Shown here piece by piece: positions 6,520 through 14,798 of a stretch of 64,000 nt of DNA. The stretch covers positions 186,001 to 250,000 of the forward strand of contig CAVOSX010000002.1 of NCBI GenBank assembly GCA_963699015.1. Reading direction: 5' to 3'. The stretch is from PALSA-505 sp963699015. GTDB lineage: Bacteria; Actinomycetota; Actinomycetes; Streptosporangiales; Streptosporangiaceae. A model generated the notes under the pieces. The model worked only from the letters and a program-made list of their open reading frames with translations. It did not search any database and was not told where the DNA came from. Every line of letters begins with the position of its first letter. The first letter of the stretch is position 1. A program made the position numbers and the translations under genes.

Positions 6520-9108
6520 TCAGCGCAGGCGGCGCAGGAACGGATCCTGCGGCTGGCCCGGGCTCAGCCTGATCCGGGCGGCCACCACGCGCGCCCCGTC
6601 CGGGTCGGCGATGACCGGATTGAGGTCAAGCTCCGCGACCTCGGGCAGGTCGTCGGCCAGCCGGGAAACGCGCAGCAGGATGCCGGCCAGCGCGCCGGTA
6701 TCCACGGCGGGGCTGCCCTGCGGCCCGGCCAGGACAGCGGCGGCCGGCCCCTCGACGATCATGCCGGCCGCGTCGGTATCGGTAAGCGGAGTGAGCCGGG
6801 CGGTGCAGTCACCGAGGGCTTCACCGGCGATGCCGCTGAGGCCGAAGACCACCACTGGCCCGAACACCGCCTCCTGCCGGACGCCGGTAAACACCTCGAC
6901 ACCGTCGCGGCGCGCTCCCGTGGCCGGGCGGGAGCGGGGCGGGGCGATCTGATAGCACGCCAGCAGGTCGCCGGCCTCAGCCGTGCTGAGCCATCCACCC
7001 GCGGGGGCGGCCGCCAGGAACGCCGAGACCAGCGCGCGGGCGTCGTCGGCGCGCACCCCGGCCAGTTCGGGGACGCGGCCTTGCTGCCTGATCCGCCAGG
7101 CGTGGTACCTGGCTGCGTGGCCGAGCGCCCGGGCCGCGCCCTCCGGGTAGGCATAGGCCGGAATCCCGGGCACGGGCGGCCCGGCGGCCGCTCCCGGGTC
7201 AGGTGGCGCGGCAGCCGTCTCCGGGCCAGGTGGCGCGGCGGCCGCCGCGGGGCTGGGCAGGCCGGGCGCGGGCCGCCGGGCCGACGGCAGCAGGCGCACC
7301 GCCTGCCTCTGATCCAGCACGGCCGCGGCCAGCGGCTTGGCAGGCAGGGCGGTAGCCAGCGCCTGGCTGGGATCGGCCATCGCGGTCGGCACCGTGACCG
7401 CGAGCACCGCGTCCACCCCGTCGTCGGCTGCCACCTCGCGCAGGCACGATCCGAACGCGTCCACTCCGATCGTGGCCGTGGTATCCACTGGGCCCGCTGT
7501 CACGGCACCGGTCGGCAGCAGGTCCCGCAGCCTGCGCTGCGTCGGCCCGGAGAGGGTGGCCACCCGCAGGTCGTGGTCGGCACAGGCATCGGCGGCCAGC
7601 ACGCCTCCGCCGCCCGCGTTGCTCACGATCGCTACCCGGTTGCCCGCGGGCAGCGGCTGGCTGGCGAGCAGCGCCGCGGCTTCAAGCAGCTCACCGAGGT
7701 TCGTGGCCGCGATGACCCCGGCCTGGCCGAACAGCGCCTGCTGGGTGACCAGTGGCGTGGCCGTGGCCGCGGTGTGCCAGGAGGCAGCCCGCTGGCCCGC
7801 GTCGGACCTGCCGCTCAGCACGGTCAGCACAGGCATCCGCCGCCCGACCCGGCGGGCGGTACGGGCGAACCGGCGCGGGCTGCCGAAGGACTCCACGTAC
7901 ATCGCCGCGAGCCTGGTCTGCCCGTCCTGCTCCCACCAGGTGAGCATGTCGTTGCTCGATACGTCGTACTTGTCGCCCACCGACGCGAACGATGACACGC
8001 CGATGCCGAGCTCGGACAGGTGCGTCAGGAACGACACCCCGATCCCGCCGGACTGCACCACCAGGCCCGCGACGCCGTGCAGCGGGCGGCGCGCGCCGAA
8101 GGTCGCGTCGAGGCTGATGCCGGGGACCGCGATGCCGAAGCAGTTCGGCCCGACCAGGCGCATGCCGTACCGGCGGCACGTCGCCAGCAGACCCGGACCT
8201 TCAGCGCCCAGATCGCCGGTGATCACCACCAGCGTGCGGACGCCGCGGCGCCCGCAAGCCGCGGCCACCCCGGTCAGGGCGGCGGCGGGCACCGCGATGA
8301 TGGCCAGGTCCACGTGCGGCGGCAGGCTCTCGGCGTCCGGCAGGCACGGCAACCCTTCCAGGAACGGGGCGTGCGGGTTGACCGGGTAGACCTGCCCGCC
8401 GAATCCGCCAGTGACGATGTTGCGCAGGATCTCCCGGCCCGCCGAGCCGCGGTTCCGGCTCGCCCCCACGACGGCGATCGAATCCGGCCGCAGCAGGTGG
8501 CGCAGGCTGGCCACGTCCGCGCGGCTTTCCCTGGCCGCCACCGAATCCAGGTAATCCTCCAGGCGGCGGTCGGCGTCGGCGGGCAGCGGGAAGGTCAGCA
8601 GCACCTCGTCGCCGGCCGTCTGGCGCCGCACCGGCAGGCCGGCAGCGGTGAAGACGGCGAGCATGGCCGCGTTCTCGGCCAGCGTCACGGCGGTGAACGC
8701 GTGCAGCTTGCGCTGCCTGGCGATCGACACCAAGTGCTCGAGCAGCAGCGTGCCGATGCCCCGGCCGTGCAGGCGATCGGGAATCGCGAGCGCGATCTCG
8801 GCAATGCCGGGCCGGCCGGCGGGCTCGTAGCTGGCCACCCCGGCCAGCTCGCCGTCCAGCCAGGCGAGCAAGGCCGCGTGGGCCGGGCCTGGTTCGCGGC
8901 AGACTCGCCGGGCCTCGCGCTCGGCGTTCAGCGGACTGAGGTTGAAGAAGCGCAGGTACGCATTGCGCGGCGACAGAGCCGCGTGCATCGCGCGGACCGC
9001 CTCGGTGTCGTCCGGCCCGGCAGGCCTGATCTCGACGGTGCTGCCGTCGATGAGCAGCGCATACGCGGGGGTTGCCCGGCCCATCCGGGCCGGATCGTCA
9101 GCTGCCAC
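6520..9108 (-). CDS. GNAT plus acyl-CoA-synthetase-like (Pat/PatZ-type) protein, ATP-grasp part shortened
   Basis: Large protein of about 862 residues, relative of the Pat lysine acetyltransferases. It begins with a GNAT domain (IEIALAIPDRLHGRGIGTLL is the acetyl-CoA loop), then a CoA-binding Rossmann domain (SIAVVGASRNRGSAGREIL), two succinyl-CoA-synthetase-like flavodoxin domains (VVQSGGIGVSF; AIVSNAGGGGVLAADA), and a C-terminal remnant of ATP-grasp ending LDLNPVI. The usual stretch with the KA...HK ATP-binding residues seems missing between LLACYQIAPP and GVEVFTGV. Relatives acetylate and inactivate acyl-CoA synthetases. I start at GTG 9108, just ahead of ATG 9084; frames further upstream are not conserved-looking. 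It follows the ArsR and small genes in one operon. Confidence 0.85.
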   Translation of the reverse strand: MAADDPARMGRATPAYALLIDGSTVEIRPAGPDDTEAVRAMHAALSPRNAYLRFFNLSPLNAEREARRVCREPGPAHAALLAWLDGELAGVASYEPAGRPGIAEIALAIPDRLHGRGIGTLLLEHLVSIARQRKLHAFTAVTLAENAAMLAVFTAAGLPVRRQTAGDEVLLTFPLPADADRRLEDYLDSVAARESRADVASLRHLLRPDSIAVVGASRNRGSAGREILRNIVTGGFGGQVYPVNPHAPFLEGLPCLPDAESLPPHVDLAIIAVPAAALTGVAAACGRRGVRTLVVITGDLGAEGPGLLATCRRYGMRLVGPNCFGIAVPGISLDATFGARRPLHGVAGLVVQSGGIGVSFLTHLSELGIGVSSFASVGDKYDVSSNDMLTWWEQDGQTRLAAMYVESFGSPRRFARTARRVGRRMPVLTVLSGRSDAGQRAASWHTAATATPLVTQQALFGQAGVIAATNLGELLEAAALLASQPLPAGNRVAIVSNAGGGGVLAADACADHDLRVATLSGPTQRRLRDLLPTGAVTAGPVDTTATIGVDAFGSCLREVAADDGVDAVLAVTVPTAMADPSQALATALPAKPLAAAVLDQRQAVRLLPSARRPAPGLPSPAAAAAPPGPETAAAPPDPGAAAGPPVPGIPAYAYPEGAARALGHAARYHAWRIRQQGRVPELAGVRADDARALVSAFLAAAPAGGWLSTAEAGDLLACYQIAPPRSRPATGARRDGVEVFTGVRQEAVFGPVVVFGLSGIAGEALGDCTARLTPLTDTDAAGMIVEGPAAAVLAGPQGSPAVDTGALAGILLRVSRLADDLPEVAELDLNPVIADPDGARVVAARIRLSPGQPQDPFLRRLR

Positions 9109-9139
9109 ACGAGCAGTATCGGCCAGTTCCGCAGCGCGC

Positions 9140-9331
9140 TCACCGGGCGAGCAGGTGCAGTCCCGCCTCGACCAGCCGGTAGCCGACCTGCTTGCGCAGC
9201 CGGGGCCAGCGGGTAGCCCGGACAGCCAGGTCCGGTCGCGGGCGCGGTGAACGGCCCCGGCACCGCACGGCCTGGTCCCGGACATCGCGCATCTGCTCGC
9301 CGACCAGGGCTTCGGTCATCTGGAAGTTCAT
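9140..9331 (-). CDS. Small basic hypothetical protein (63 aa)
   Basis: Unknown function. It begins MNFQMTEALVGEQMRDVRDQA and ends in an arginine-rich helix (RWPRLRKQVGYRLVEAGLHL). This layout, an acidic N-terminal helix followed by Arg-rich linker and an amphipathic tail, is typical of short actinobacterial proteins found next to ArsR-type regulators. It starts 10 bp after the ArsR stop codon and ends 32 bp before the Pat-like gene, so it is the middle member of a three-gene operon. Confidence 0.7.
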   Translation of the reverse strand: MNFQMTEALVGEQMRDVRDQAVRCRGRSPRPRPDLAVRATRWPRLRKQVGYRLVEAGLHLLAR

Positions 9332-9341
9332 CGTGCATACC

Positions 9342-10034
9342 TCACTGGCTGTCGGTGGCGTCGGAGGCCGTGTCCGGCCGGCTCTCGCCTGCGTCTGGTG
9401 TGCCGGCGGCCTCAGGCCGGCTGAGCGGGTAGGAGAACGTCAGCAGTTCCACCGGCACCGCCCCGGGCGGCCGCTGCGACGGATCGCTCGCCCGGCCCTG
9501 ATCGAACCAGGACATGAGCACGTCGTGCAGCTGGCGGTTGAGCTCTTCCAGCTCCTCGACGGTCAGGAAGAAGAGGAACTCGCTGTCGTCGGCGGCCAGT
9601 TGCCAGGAGCGCGGGTACCTGGCCCGTGTCTCGACCCAGGTCCGGTACCTGGCCAGGGCGCGCTCACGGAACAGCCCGGACAGGGCGCTGGCCGCGAGGT
9701 TGGTGTCTGGGTCGTCGTGCGCGGCTGAAGTCTGAAAGCCGATCGTGGCCAGCCGCCACGGCCGGGCCCGGCCCTTGCCGCCGCCGGCTTCCTCCACCCA
9801 GCCGTACTTCGCCAGCTGGCGCAGGTGGAAGGAGCAGGTGGTCGGCGACTCGCCGATCTGCTCGCCGAGCTCGGTGGCCGTCATCGCGCCGCCAAGGGTC
9901 AGCGCCTCGAGCATGGCCACCCGGACGGGGTGAGTCAGGGCCCGCATCGTCCTGGCGTCGGTGACCTTGCGCAACTCCGGCTCCGGCGGAGGCTCCGGCG
10001 AAGACTGCGCCGGCTCATTTCCTTCGAGAGACAT
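9342..10034 (-). CDS. ArsR-family winged-helix transcriptional regulator
   Basis: DNA-binding regulator of about 230 residues. The N-terminal third holds a winged helix (MRALTHPVRVAMLEALTLGG, then TATELGEQIGESPTTCSFHL as the HTH, then KYGWVEEAG and the wing). The C-terminal half has a conserved LTVEELEELNRQL-type helix found in HTH_20 proteins and no obvious metal-binding Cys cluster. The start at 10034 is chosen because an upstream 28-residue extension would run through palindromic operator DNA. It heads an operon with the 63-aa protein and the Pat-like protein. Three TCTCGA-type palindromes around and upstream of its start suggest autorepression. Confidence 0.88.
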   Translation of the reverse strand: MSLEGNEPAQSSPEPPPEPELRKVTDARTMRALTHPVRVAMLEALTLGGAMTATELGEQIGESPTTCSFHLRQLAKYGWVEEAGGGKGRARPWRLATIGFQTSAAHDDPDTNLAASALSGLFRERALARYRTWVETRARYPRSWQLAADDSEFLFFLTVEELEELNRQLHDVLMSWFDQGRASDPSQRPPGAVPVELLTFSYPLSRPEAAGTPDAGESRPDTASDATDSQ

Positions 10035-10086
10035 GTCTCGATAATCACTTATCGAGAGGAACCTGTCAAGAGAAGCCTCTCGAGAG
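10028..10086. promoter_or_regulatory. Cluster of TCTCGA-type palindromes (putative ArsR operator)
   Basis: Three palindromes share a GAGA/TCTC core. GAGACATGTCTC (10028-10039) overlaps the regulator's start codon. A perfect inverted repeat with arms TCTCGATAA (10036-10044) and TTATCGAGA (10049-10057) has a 4-bp spacer. CTCTCGAGAG is at 10077-10086. They lie between the divergent regulator and amidohydrolase genes. Operator function is inferred. Confidence 0.65.
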
Positions 10087-10159
10087 AATGGTAGCGAAAG
10101 CGTCCGGTGGCCCCGCACCCGTCGGCGGCAGCCGGATCCGTGCTGGGAAACTATGAGGC

Positions 10160-11158
10160 GTGCCAGAACGGCGGAATGCGGCCAGCGCGCAGTCAGCGGG
10201 TGAGCCCGGCGACCCGGTACCGGACGCCGCCGCGCCCCCGGCAGCGGGTGAGCCCGGCGACCCGGTGCCAGACGAGCCCGGCATCCTGGCCGAGGCCGGT
10301 GCGGTCACCGCGTTCTGGCGGGAGCTCGGGCTCCCCGGCCTGGTGGACGTGCACACCCATTTCATGCCGCCCAACGTGCTGGCCAAGGTCTGGGCGTTCT
10401 TCGACAGCGGCCGGGCCGCCGCCGGGCAGGACTGGCCCATCGTTTACCGGCGGCCTGAAGCGGAGCGGCTCGCCCTGCTGCGGGCGTTCGGCGTGCGCAG
10501 GTTCAGCGCGCTGCTGTACCCGCACAAGCCTGGCATGGCCGCCTGGCTGAACGCGTGGGCGGCAGGCTTCGCGGCCCGGACGCCCGATGCCCTGCACAGC
10601 GCCACGTTCTTCCCCGAACAGGGGGCCGGCGGCTACGTGGCCGAGGCGATCGGCGCGGGCGCCCGCCTGTTCAAGGCCCACCTCCAGGTGGGCGGCTACG
10701 ACCCGCGGGATCCGCTGCTGGACCCGGTGTGGGGCATGCTGGCCGAGGCGCGCTCGCCGGTCGTCGTGCACTGCGGCTCGGGGCCGGCGCCCGGGCCCTA
10801 TACCGGCCCGGGACCCATCTCCGGCGTGCTCGCCCGGCACCCTCGGCTGACCGTGATCATCGCCCATCTCGGGGCTCCCGAGTACGGCGAGTTCCTCGAC
10901 CTCGCCCGGCGGTACCCCGGCGTCCATCTCGACACCACGATGGCGTTTACCGATTTCCTCGAGCGGCTCGCACCGTTCCCTGCGGCGCTGCGGCCCCGGC
11001 TGGCCGCGGCCGCCGACCGCATCCTGCTGGGCAGCGACTTCCCGAACATCCCCTACCGTTACCTGCACCAGCTGCAGGCCCTGGCCCGGCTCGAACTCGG
11101 CCCGGAATGGCTGCGCGCCGTCTGCTACGACAATGCGGCCCGGCTGCTCGGGCTGTAA
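10160..11158 (+). CDS. Amidohydrolase-2 family metal-dependent hydrolase
   Basis: TIM-barrel amidohydrolase of 332 residues, related to the ACMSD/resorcylate-decarboxylase-like group. Candidate metal ligands are visible: HTH in GLVDVHTHFMP near residue 65, H in VVVHCGSG, H in VIIAHLGAPE, and D in ILLGSDFPN. An N-terminal 45-residue stretch contains two near-identical SAGEPGDPVPD / AAGEPGDPVPD copies and is not part of the fold, so the true start could be internal. The GTG at 10160 is the one with the longest frame. The substrate is unknown; no obvious pathway neighbours exist. Confidence 0.85.
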   Translation: MPERRNAASAQSAGEPGDPVPDAAAPPAAGEPGDPVPDEPGILAEAGAVTAFWRELGLPGLVDVHTHFMPPNVLAKVWAFFDSGRAAAGQDWPIVYRRPEAERLALLRAFGVRRFSALLYPHKPGMAAWLNAWAAGFAARTPDALHSATFFPEQGAGGYVAEAIGAGARLFKAHLQVGGYDPRDPLLDPVWGMLAEARSPVVVHCGSGPAPGPYTGPGPISGVLARHPRLTVIIAHLGAPEYGEFLDLARRYPGVHLDTTMAFTDFLERLAPFPAALRPRLAAAADRILLGSDFPNIPYRYLHQLQALARLELGPEWLRAVCYDNAARLLGL

Positions 11159-11271
11159 TCAGGCGCGGCGGGGGCCGCGTCCCGGGCCGCGAGCGCTGCG
11201 GGGGTCGCGTCCCGGGGGCCGAGTGCTGCGGACCGGCGCCAGGGCCGGCGCGGAGCCGGGGCCCGCGCCGG

Positions 11272-12081
11272 TCACCATGCGCTCTCCGCATCGGCCCGGC
11301 GCAGCACGTCGTGCACGAACTCGGTCTTGGCCTCGGTATAGGCCTCGCGGTCCCGGCGGAACTTCATAGCCAGGACCCGCTTGAGCCGGGCGTACTCGTC
11401 CCGGCTGTCCCGGTGCCCCCTGAGGTAGTCGCGAAACCGCAGCTCGTCGCGGTAGCGCGGCGAGCCGACCGGGACCAGGTGCAGGTGATGGGTACGCCGG
11501 ACCGGGTGCGGCTTGCAGAACCAGTGCATCTCTCCGGCGAGGTAGGGCGTGTATACGTACCCGAGCGAGGCGACCAGGTCGATGCACGGGCGGGCGCTGT
11601 CGAGGTCGCGGATCCCGGCCAGGATGTCGATGATCGGCTTGGCAGGCAGGTTGGGCACCGCGGTACTGCCCACGTGGTGGATGCCGCCCACCACGTACTC
11701 GCCGATCACCGGCACCAGCAGCCGGCGCTCGGCCTCGAACGCGACCGGCCAGCCTGGCCGGTAGGGCTCGATCGAGAGCGCCTGACCGGCCGGGCGGCGC
11801 CGGGGCCTGGCCGCGGGTTCGGCGGCCAGCGTCGCGATGACGGTCCGCGCCGCGGTGACCAGTTCCGCGGGACGGTCCAGCAGCGCCCGGTCGACGCCCT
11901 CGTACACCCAGTGCTCCTCCTGGCGGGTGCGGAACCGGAACTCGCCCTTCCAGGCGGCGGCGAAGAGTAAGCCGTGGCAGTAGAAACCCCACCCGCCGAA
12001 CATCCGCCGGATGTCGAGTCCCTCCATGGCCCCCAGTGCGTCCTCCGCCTCGACGCGGATCTTGTCTTCAATGCTCCCCAC
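11272..12081 (-). CDS. TfoX N-terminal domain - GrpB (UPF0157) nucleotidyltransferase-like fusion
   Basis: Two domains are fused in 269 residues. Residues about 1-80 match the TfoX N-terminal fold (AMEGLDIRRMFGGWGFYCHG, then FRFRTRQEEHWVYEGVDRA). Residues about 103-255 match the GrpB/UPF0157 family, a nucleotidyltransferase-like fold (IEPYRPGWPVAFEAERRLL, IHHVGSTAVPNLPAKPIID, HLHLVPVGSPRYRDELRFRDYLR). A basic linker (RPRRRPAG) joins them. Biochemical function is unknown for either half in this context. It starts with GTG at 12081 and is divergent from the enoyl-CoA hydratase gene with only about 46 bp between the starts. Confidence 0.85.
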   Translation of the reverse strand: MGSIEDKIRVEAEDALGAMEGLDIRRMFGGWGFYCHGLLFAAAWKGEFRFRTRQEEHWVYEGVDRALLDRPAELVTAARTVIATLAAEPAARPRRRPAGQALSIEPYRPGWPVAFEAERRLLVPVIGEYVVGGIHHVGSTAVPNLPAKPIIDILAGIRDLDSARPCIDLVASLGYVYTPYLAGEMHWFCKPHPVRRTHHLHLVPVGSPRYRDELRFRDYLRGHRDSRDEYARLKRVLAMKFRRDREAYTEAKTEFVHDVLRRADAESAW

Positions 12082-12127
12082 ACTGGCAGGCTACGCTCGC
12101 CGGGCAGCGACAGCTACGCTCCGTTCG

Positions 12128-12889
12128 GTGACCTCCTTCGTGCACTACGACGTCGGCGACCAGGTGGCAACGATCACTCTTGACTCGCCGGAAAACCGAA
12201 ACGCCCTGTCCAGAACGCTGGTGGGTGAACTCACCGGCAGCTTGACCTCCGCCGGGCAAGACCGGGGTGTCCGGGCGGTCGTGCTTACTCACACCGGCCG
12301 GGTCTTCTGCTCCGGAGCCGACCTGTCCGAGGCGGGCGGCGGGTCGATGTCGGACGCCGCCGCCGCGATCACGGGGCTGCTGACCGCCGTGGTCGAGCTG
12401 GACAAGCCCGTGATCGCCCGGATCACCGGGCACGTGCGGGCAGGCGGCATGGGCATCGTGGGCGCCTGCGACCTCGCCGTCGCTACCGAGACCGCCTCGT
12501 TCGCCTTCACCGAAGTCCGGCTCGGCCTGACCCCCGCGATTATCTCGCTGACCACGCTGGACCTCATGTCGCCCCGCGGCGCGGCCCGTTACTACCTCAC
12601 CGGCGAGACCTTCGACGCCAGCACGGCGGCCGACCTCGGCCTGATCACCATCGCGGCCGGCTCCGGCAACGTCGATGACGTGGTCGCCGGGTTCACCGAG
12701 CAGATCCGGGAGACCTCGCCGCAGGGCTCGGCCGAGACCAAGCGGCTGCTGGCCGGCGCCCGGCGGCACCGGCTGGCCACCGATTCCGCCGAGCTGGCCG
12801 CCCTGTCGGCGCGGCTATTCGAGAGCGACGAGGCGCAGGAGGGCATCCGGGCGTTCATGGAACGACGATCGCCGACCTGGCGTCAGTGA
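12128..12889 (+). CDS. Enoyl-CoA hydratase/isomerase family protein
   Basis: Crotonase-fold protein of about 253 residues. SPENRNALSR and FCSGADLSE form the CoA/oxyanion-hole region, and HVRAGGMGIVGACDLAVA the second oxyanion segment. In standard hydratases a catalytic Glu sits in GGGCELA; here that position is Gly (GGMGIVGACD), while the second Glu is kept in FTEVRLGL. Methylglutaconyl-CoA-hydratase-like proteins of leucine and terpene pathways often lack the first Glu, which fits the convergent acyl-CoA operon. The GTG start at 12128 begins right at the family's first strand. Its stop overlaps the 3' end of the AtuA-like gene by 7 bp. Confidence 0.9.
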   Translation: MTSFVHYDVGDQVATITLDSPENRNALSRTLVGELTGSLTSAGQDRGVRAVVLTHTGRVFCSGADLSEAGGGSMSDAAAAITGLLTAVVELDKPVIARITGHVRAGGMGIVGACDLAVATETASFAFTEVRLGLTPAIISLTTLDLMSPRGAARYYLTGETFDASTAADLGLITIAAGSGNVDDVVAGFTEQIRETSPQGSAETKRLLAGARRHRLATDSAELAALSARLFESDEAQEGIRAFMERRSPTWRQ

Positions 12890-14798
12890 CCGCCGGGGAG
12901 CTGCGTCACCAGCTCGGCGGGGGCGAGCACGTACCGGGAGCGCAGGTACTCGCCCAGTCCCTTGGCCTGCGCGTCGGGGCGGGTCGTGGCGGCGACGCCG
13001 GGTGCGATCAGCCCGATGACCACGAAGTTCAGCGCGCGGAGGTTCGGTAGCTCGAACCTGCGTACCTCCAGGTCTGCGGCCTCGGTCAGCAGTTCCCGCA
13101 GTCGCGCGACGGTCAGCTCGGCGCACAGCCACGCGTACGCGCGCTCGTCACGGGCCCAGAAGCCGACGTTGGCGTTGCCGCCCTTGTCACCTGAGCGCGC
13201 GCCGCACAGCCGGCCGAGCGGAACGGCGACACGCCCGGACGCCGAGGCCGGCGGGCCGGGCTGAACATCCGGAACGGCGACACGCCCGGACGCCGAGGCC
13301 GGCGGGCCGGGCTGAACATCCGGAACGGCGACCCGCCCGGACCCGGTGTCCACGTCCGGGCCGGGGTGAGCACCCGGCACGGCGTCCGCGCCCGGACCGG
13401 GTGGGGCGAGGCCGGTCATGCCGGCGGTGTGCGGGATGACCTGCGCCGTCCCGTCCGGGAGGTGCACGGTCTGGGTGACCTCCGCGGCCGGCACCAGGGC
13501 CGGCCAGTAGACGCCGAAGGCGCTCGCCGCGGTCGGCGGCGTCGTGGCGTAGAACCCGGCGTAGCCGCCGAGGGCCAGCTCCAGGGCCGCGTCGGAGAAC
13601 GCCCGGCCGACCGCGCGCTCGTCCTGGCTCTTGACCGTGATGCGCAGGTGCGCGGTGGCCTGCTCGTTGCTCGGCGCGTCCGGCCGGTCGAACCGCAGCA
13701 GCCGCACGTCGGCCTGGTCGAAGGCGCCGGTGCCGCCGAGCCGGGTGAACAGCAGCTGCCGGGCGTGCTCGGCCTTCTGCTCGATATCCAGGCCGGTGAT
13801 CACCAGGGTCATCGTGTTCCGGTAGCCGCCCAGCATGTTCAGGGCCACCTTGAGCGATCCGGGGGGCGGTGACCCCCTGGTGCCGGCCAGCGCGACCCGG
13901 TCCGGTCCGGCCTGCCCGACGCGGACCGTGTCGAAGTGCGTGATCACGTCAGGACCGAGGTAGGCGGGCTCGGCGATCTCGTAGAGCAGCTGGGCGGTCA
14001 CCGTCCCCACGCTGACCAGTCCCCCGGTGCCGTCGTGCTTGGTGATCACCGAGCTGCCGTCCGCGGCTATCTCCGCGATCGGGAACCCCGGGTACCTGCG
14101 GTCGGCGATCTCGTCAAGGAAGCTGTAGTTGCCGCCGGTCGCCTGCGGCCCGCACTCGATGACGTGGCCGGCCAGCACGGCGCCGGCCAGCGCGTCCCAG
14201 TCGTCGCGGCGCCAGCCGTGCCACCACGCGGCCGGGCCCGCAGGCCAGGCTCGCGTCGGTTACCCGGGGGCAGACCACGACGTCGGCGCCGGCCTCCAGC
14301 GCCGCGGCGATGCCCCAGCCGCCCAGGTAGGCGTTGGCGGTCACCACCGGCAGCCCGGCCCCGGCCAGCGGCAGGCCGGTGTCGAGGTTGGCCAGGTCGA
14401 TGCCCCGCTCGGCCAGGGCGGGCAGCCGGGCGACCAGGTCGTCGCCGGTGATGTGCGCGATCCGGGCGTCGAGGCCGAGCCGGCCGGCCAGCTCGCGCAG
14501 CTGCGCGGCCAGTCCGGCCGGGTTGAGCCCGCCGGCGTTGGCCACGATCTTCACGCCGCGCTCCAGGCAGGTGCCGAGCACGTCCTCCATCTGGCGCAGG
14601 AACGTACGCGCGTAGCCCAGCCCGGAGTCGGCCTGGCCGGGCCTTCCACAGGATCAGCATGGTGAGCTCGGCGAGGTAGTCGCCGGTGAGCACGTCGATC
14701 GGCCCGGCCAGCATCTCTCGCGCGGCGGAGATCCGGTCGCCGTAGAAGCCGGAGCAGTTGGCGATGCGCACCGCGCGGCGGCCGGTCACCTGCGTCAC
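12883..14798 (-). pseudogene. AtuA-like (DUF1446) acyclic-terpene-utilisation-type protein, two frameshifts
   Basis: The homologous protein is spread over three frames. It starts with GTG at 14798 (VRIANCSGFYGDRISAAREM), which overlaps the TIGR03084 stop as GTGA. A frame change near 14630-14650 leads to SGLGYARTFLRQMEDVLG...VVANAGGLNPAG; a second near 14230-14245 leads to AWWHGWRRDDWDALAGAVL and GHVIECGPQATGGNYSF through to the end. AtuA-type proteins of about 600 aa are needed for acyclic terpene use in Pseudomonas, with unknown chemistry. The C-terminal AtuA domain is present (GARSGDKGGNANVGFWARD). A Pro/Ala linker with a 17-aa tandem repeat precedes it. Real decay and sequencing indels are both possible. 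Confidence 0.85.
13220..13341. repeat. 51-bp tandem repeat (2.4 copies) inside the AtuA-like gene
   Basis: A 51-bp unit starting GGAACGGCGACACGCCCGGA is at 13220-13270, again at 13271-13321, and partly from 13322 with one change. Because 51 is a multiple of three it encodes a repeated 17-residue linker (SGRVAVPDVQPGPPASA) without shifting the frame. It lies between the main AtuA domain and its C-terminal domain. Confidence 0.95.
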
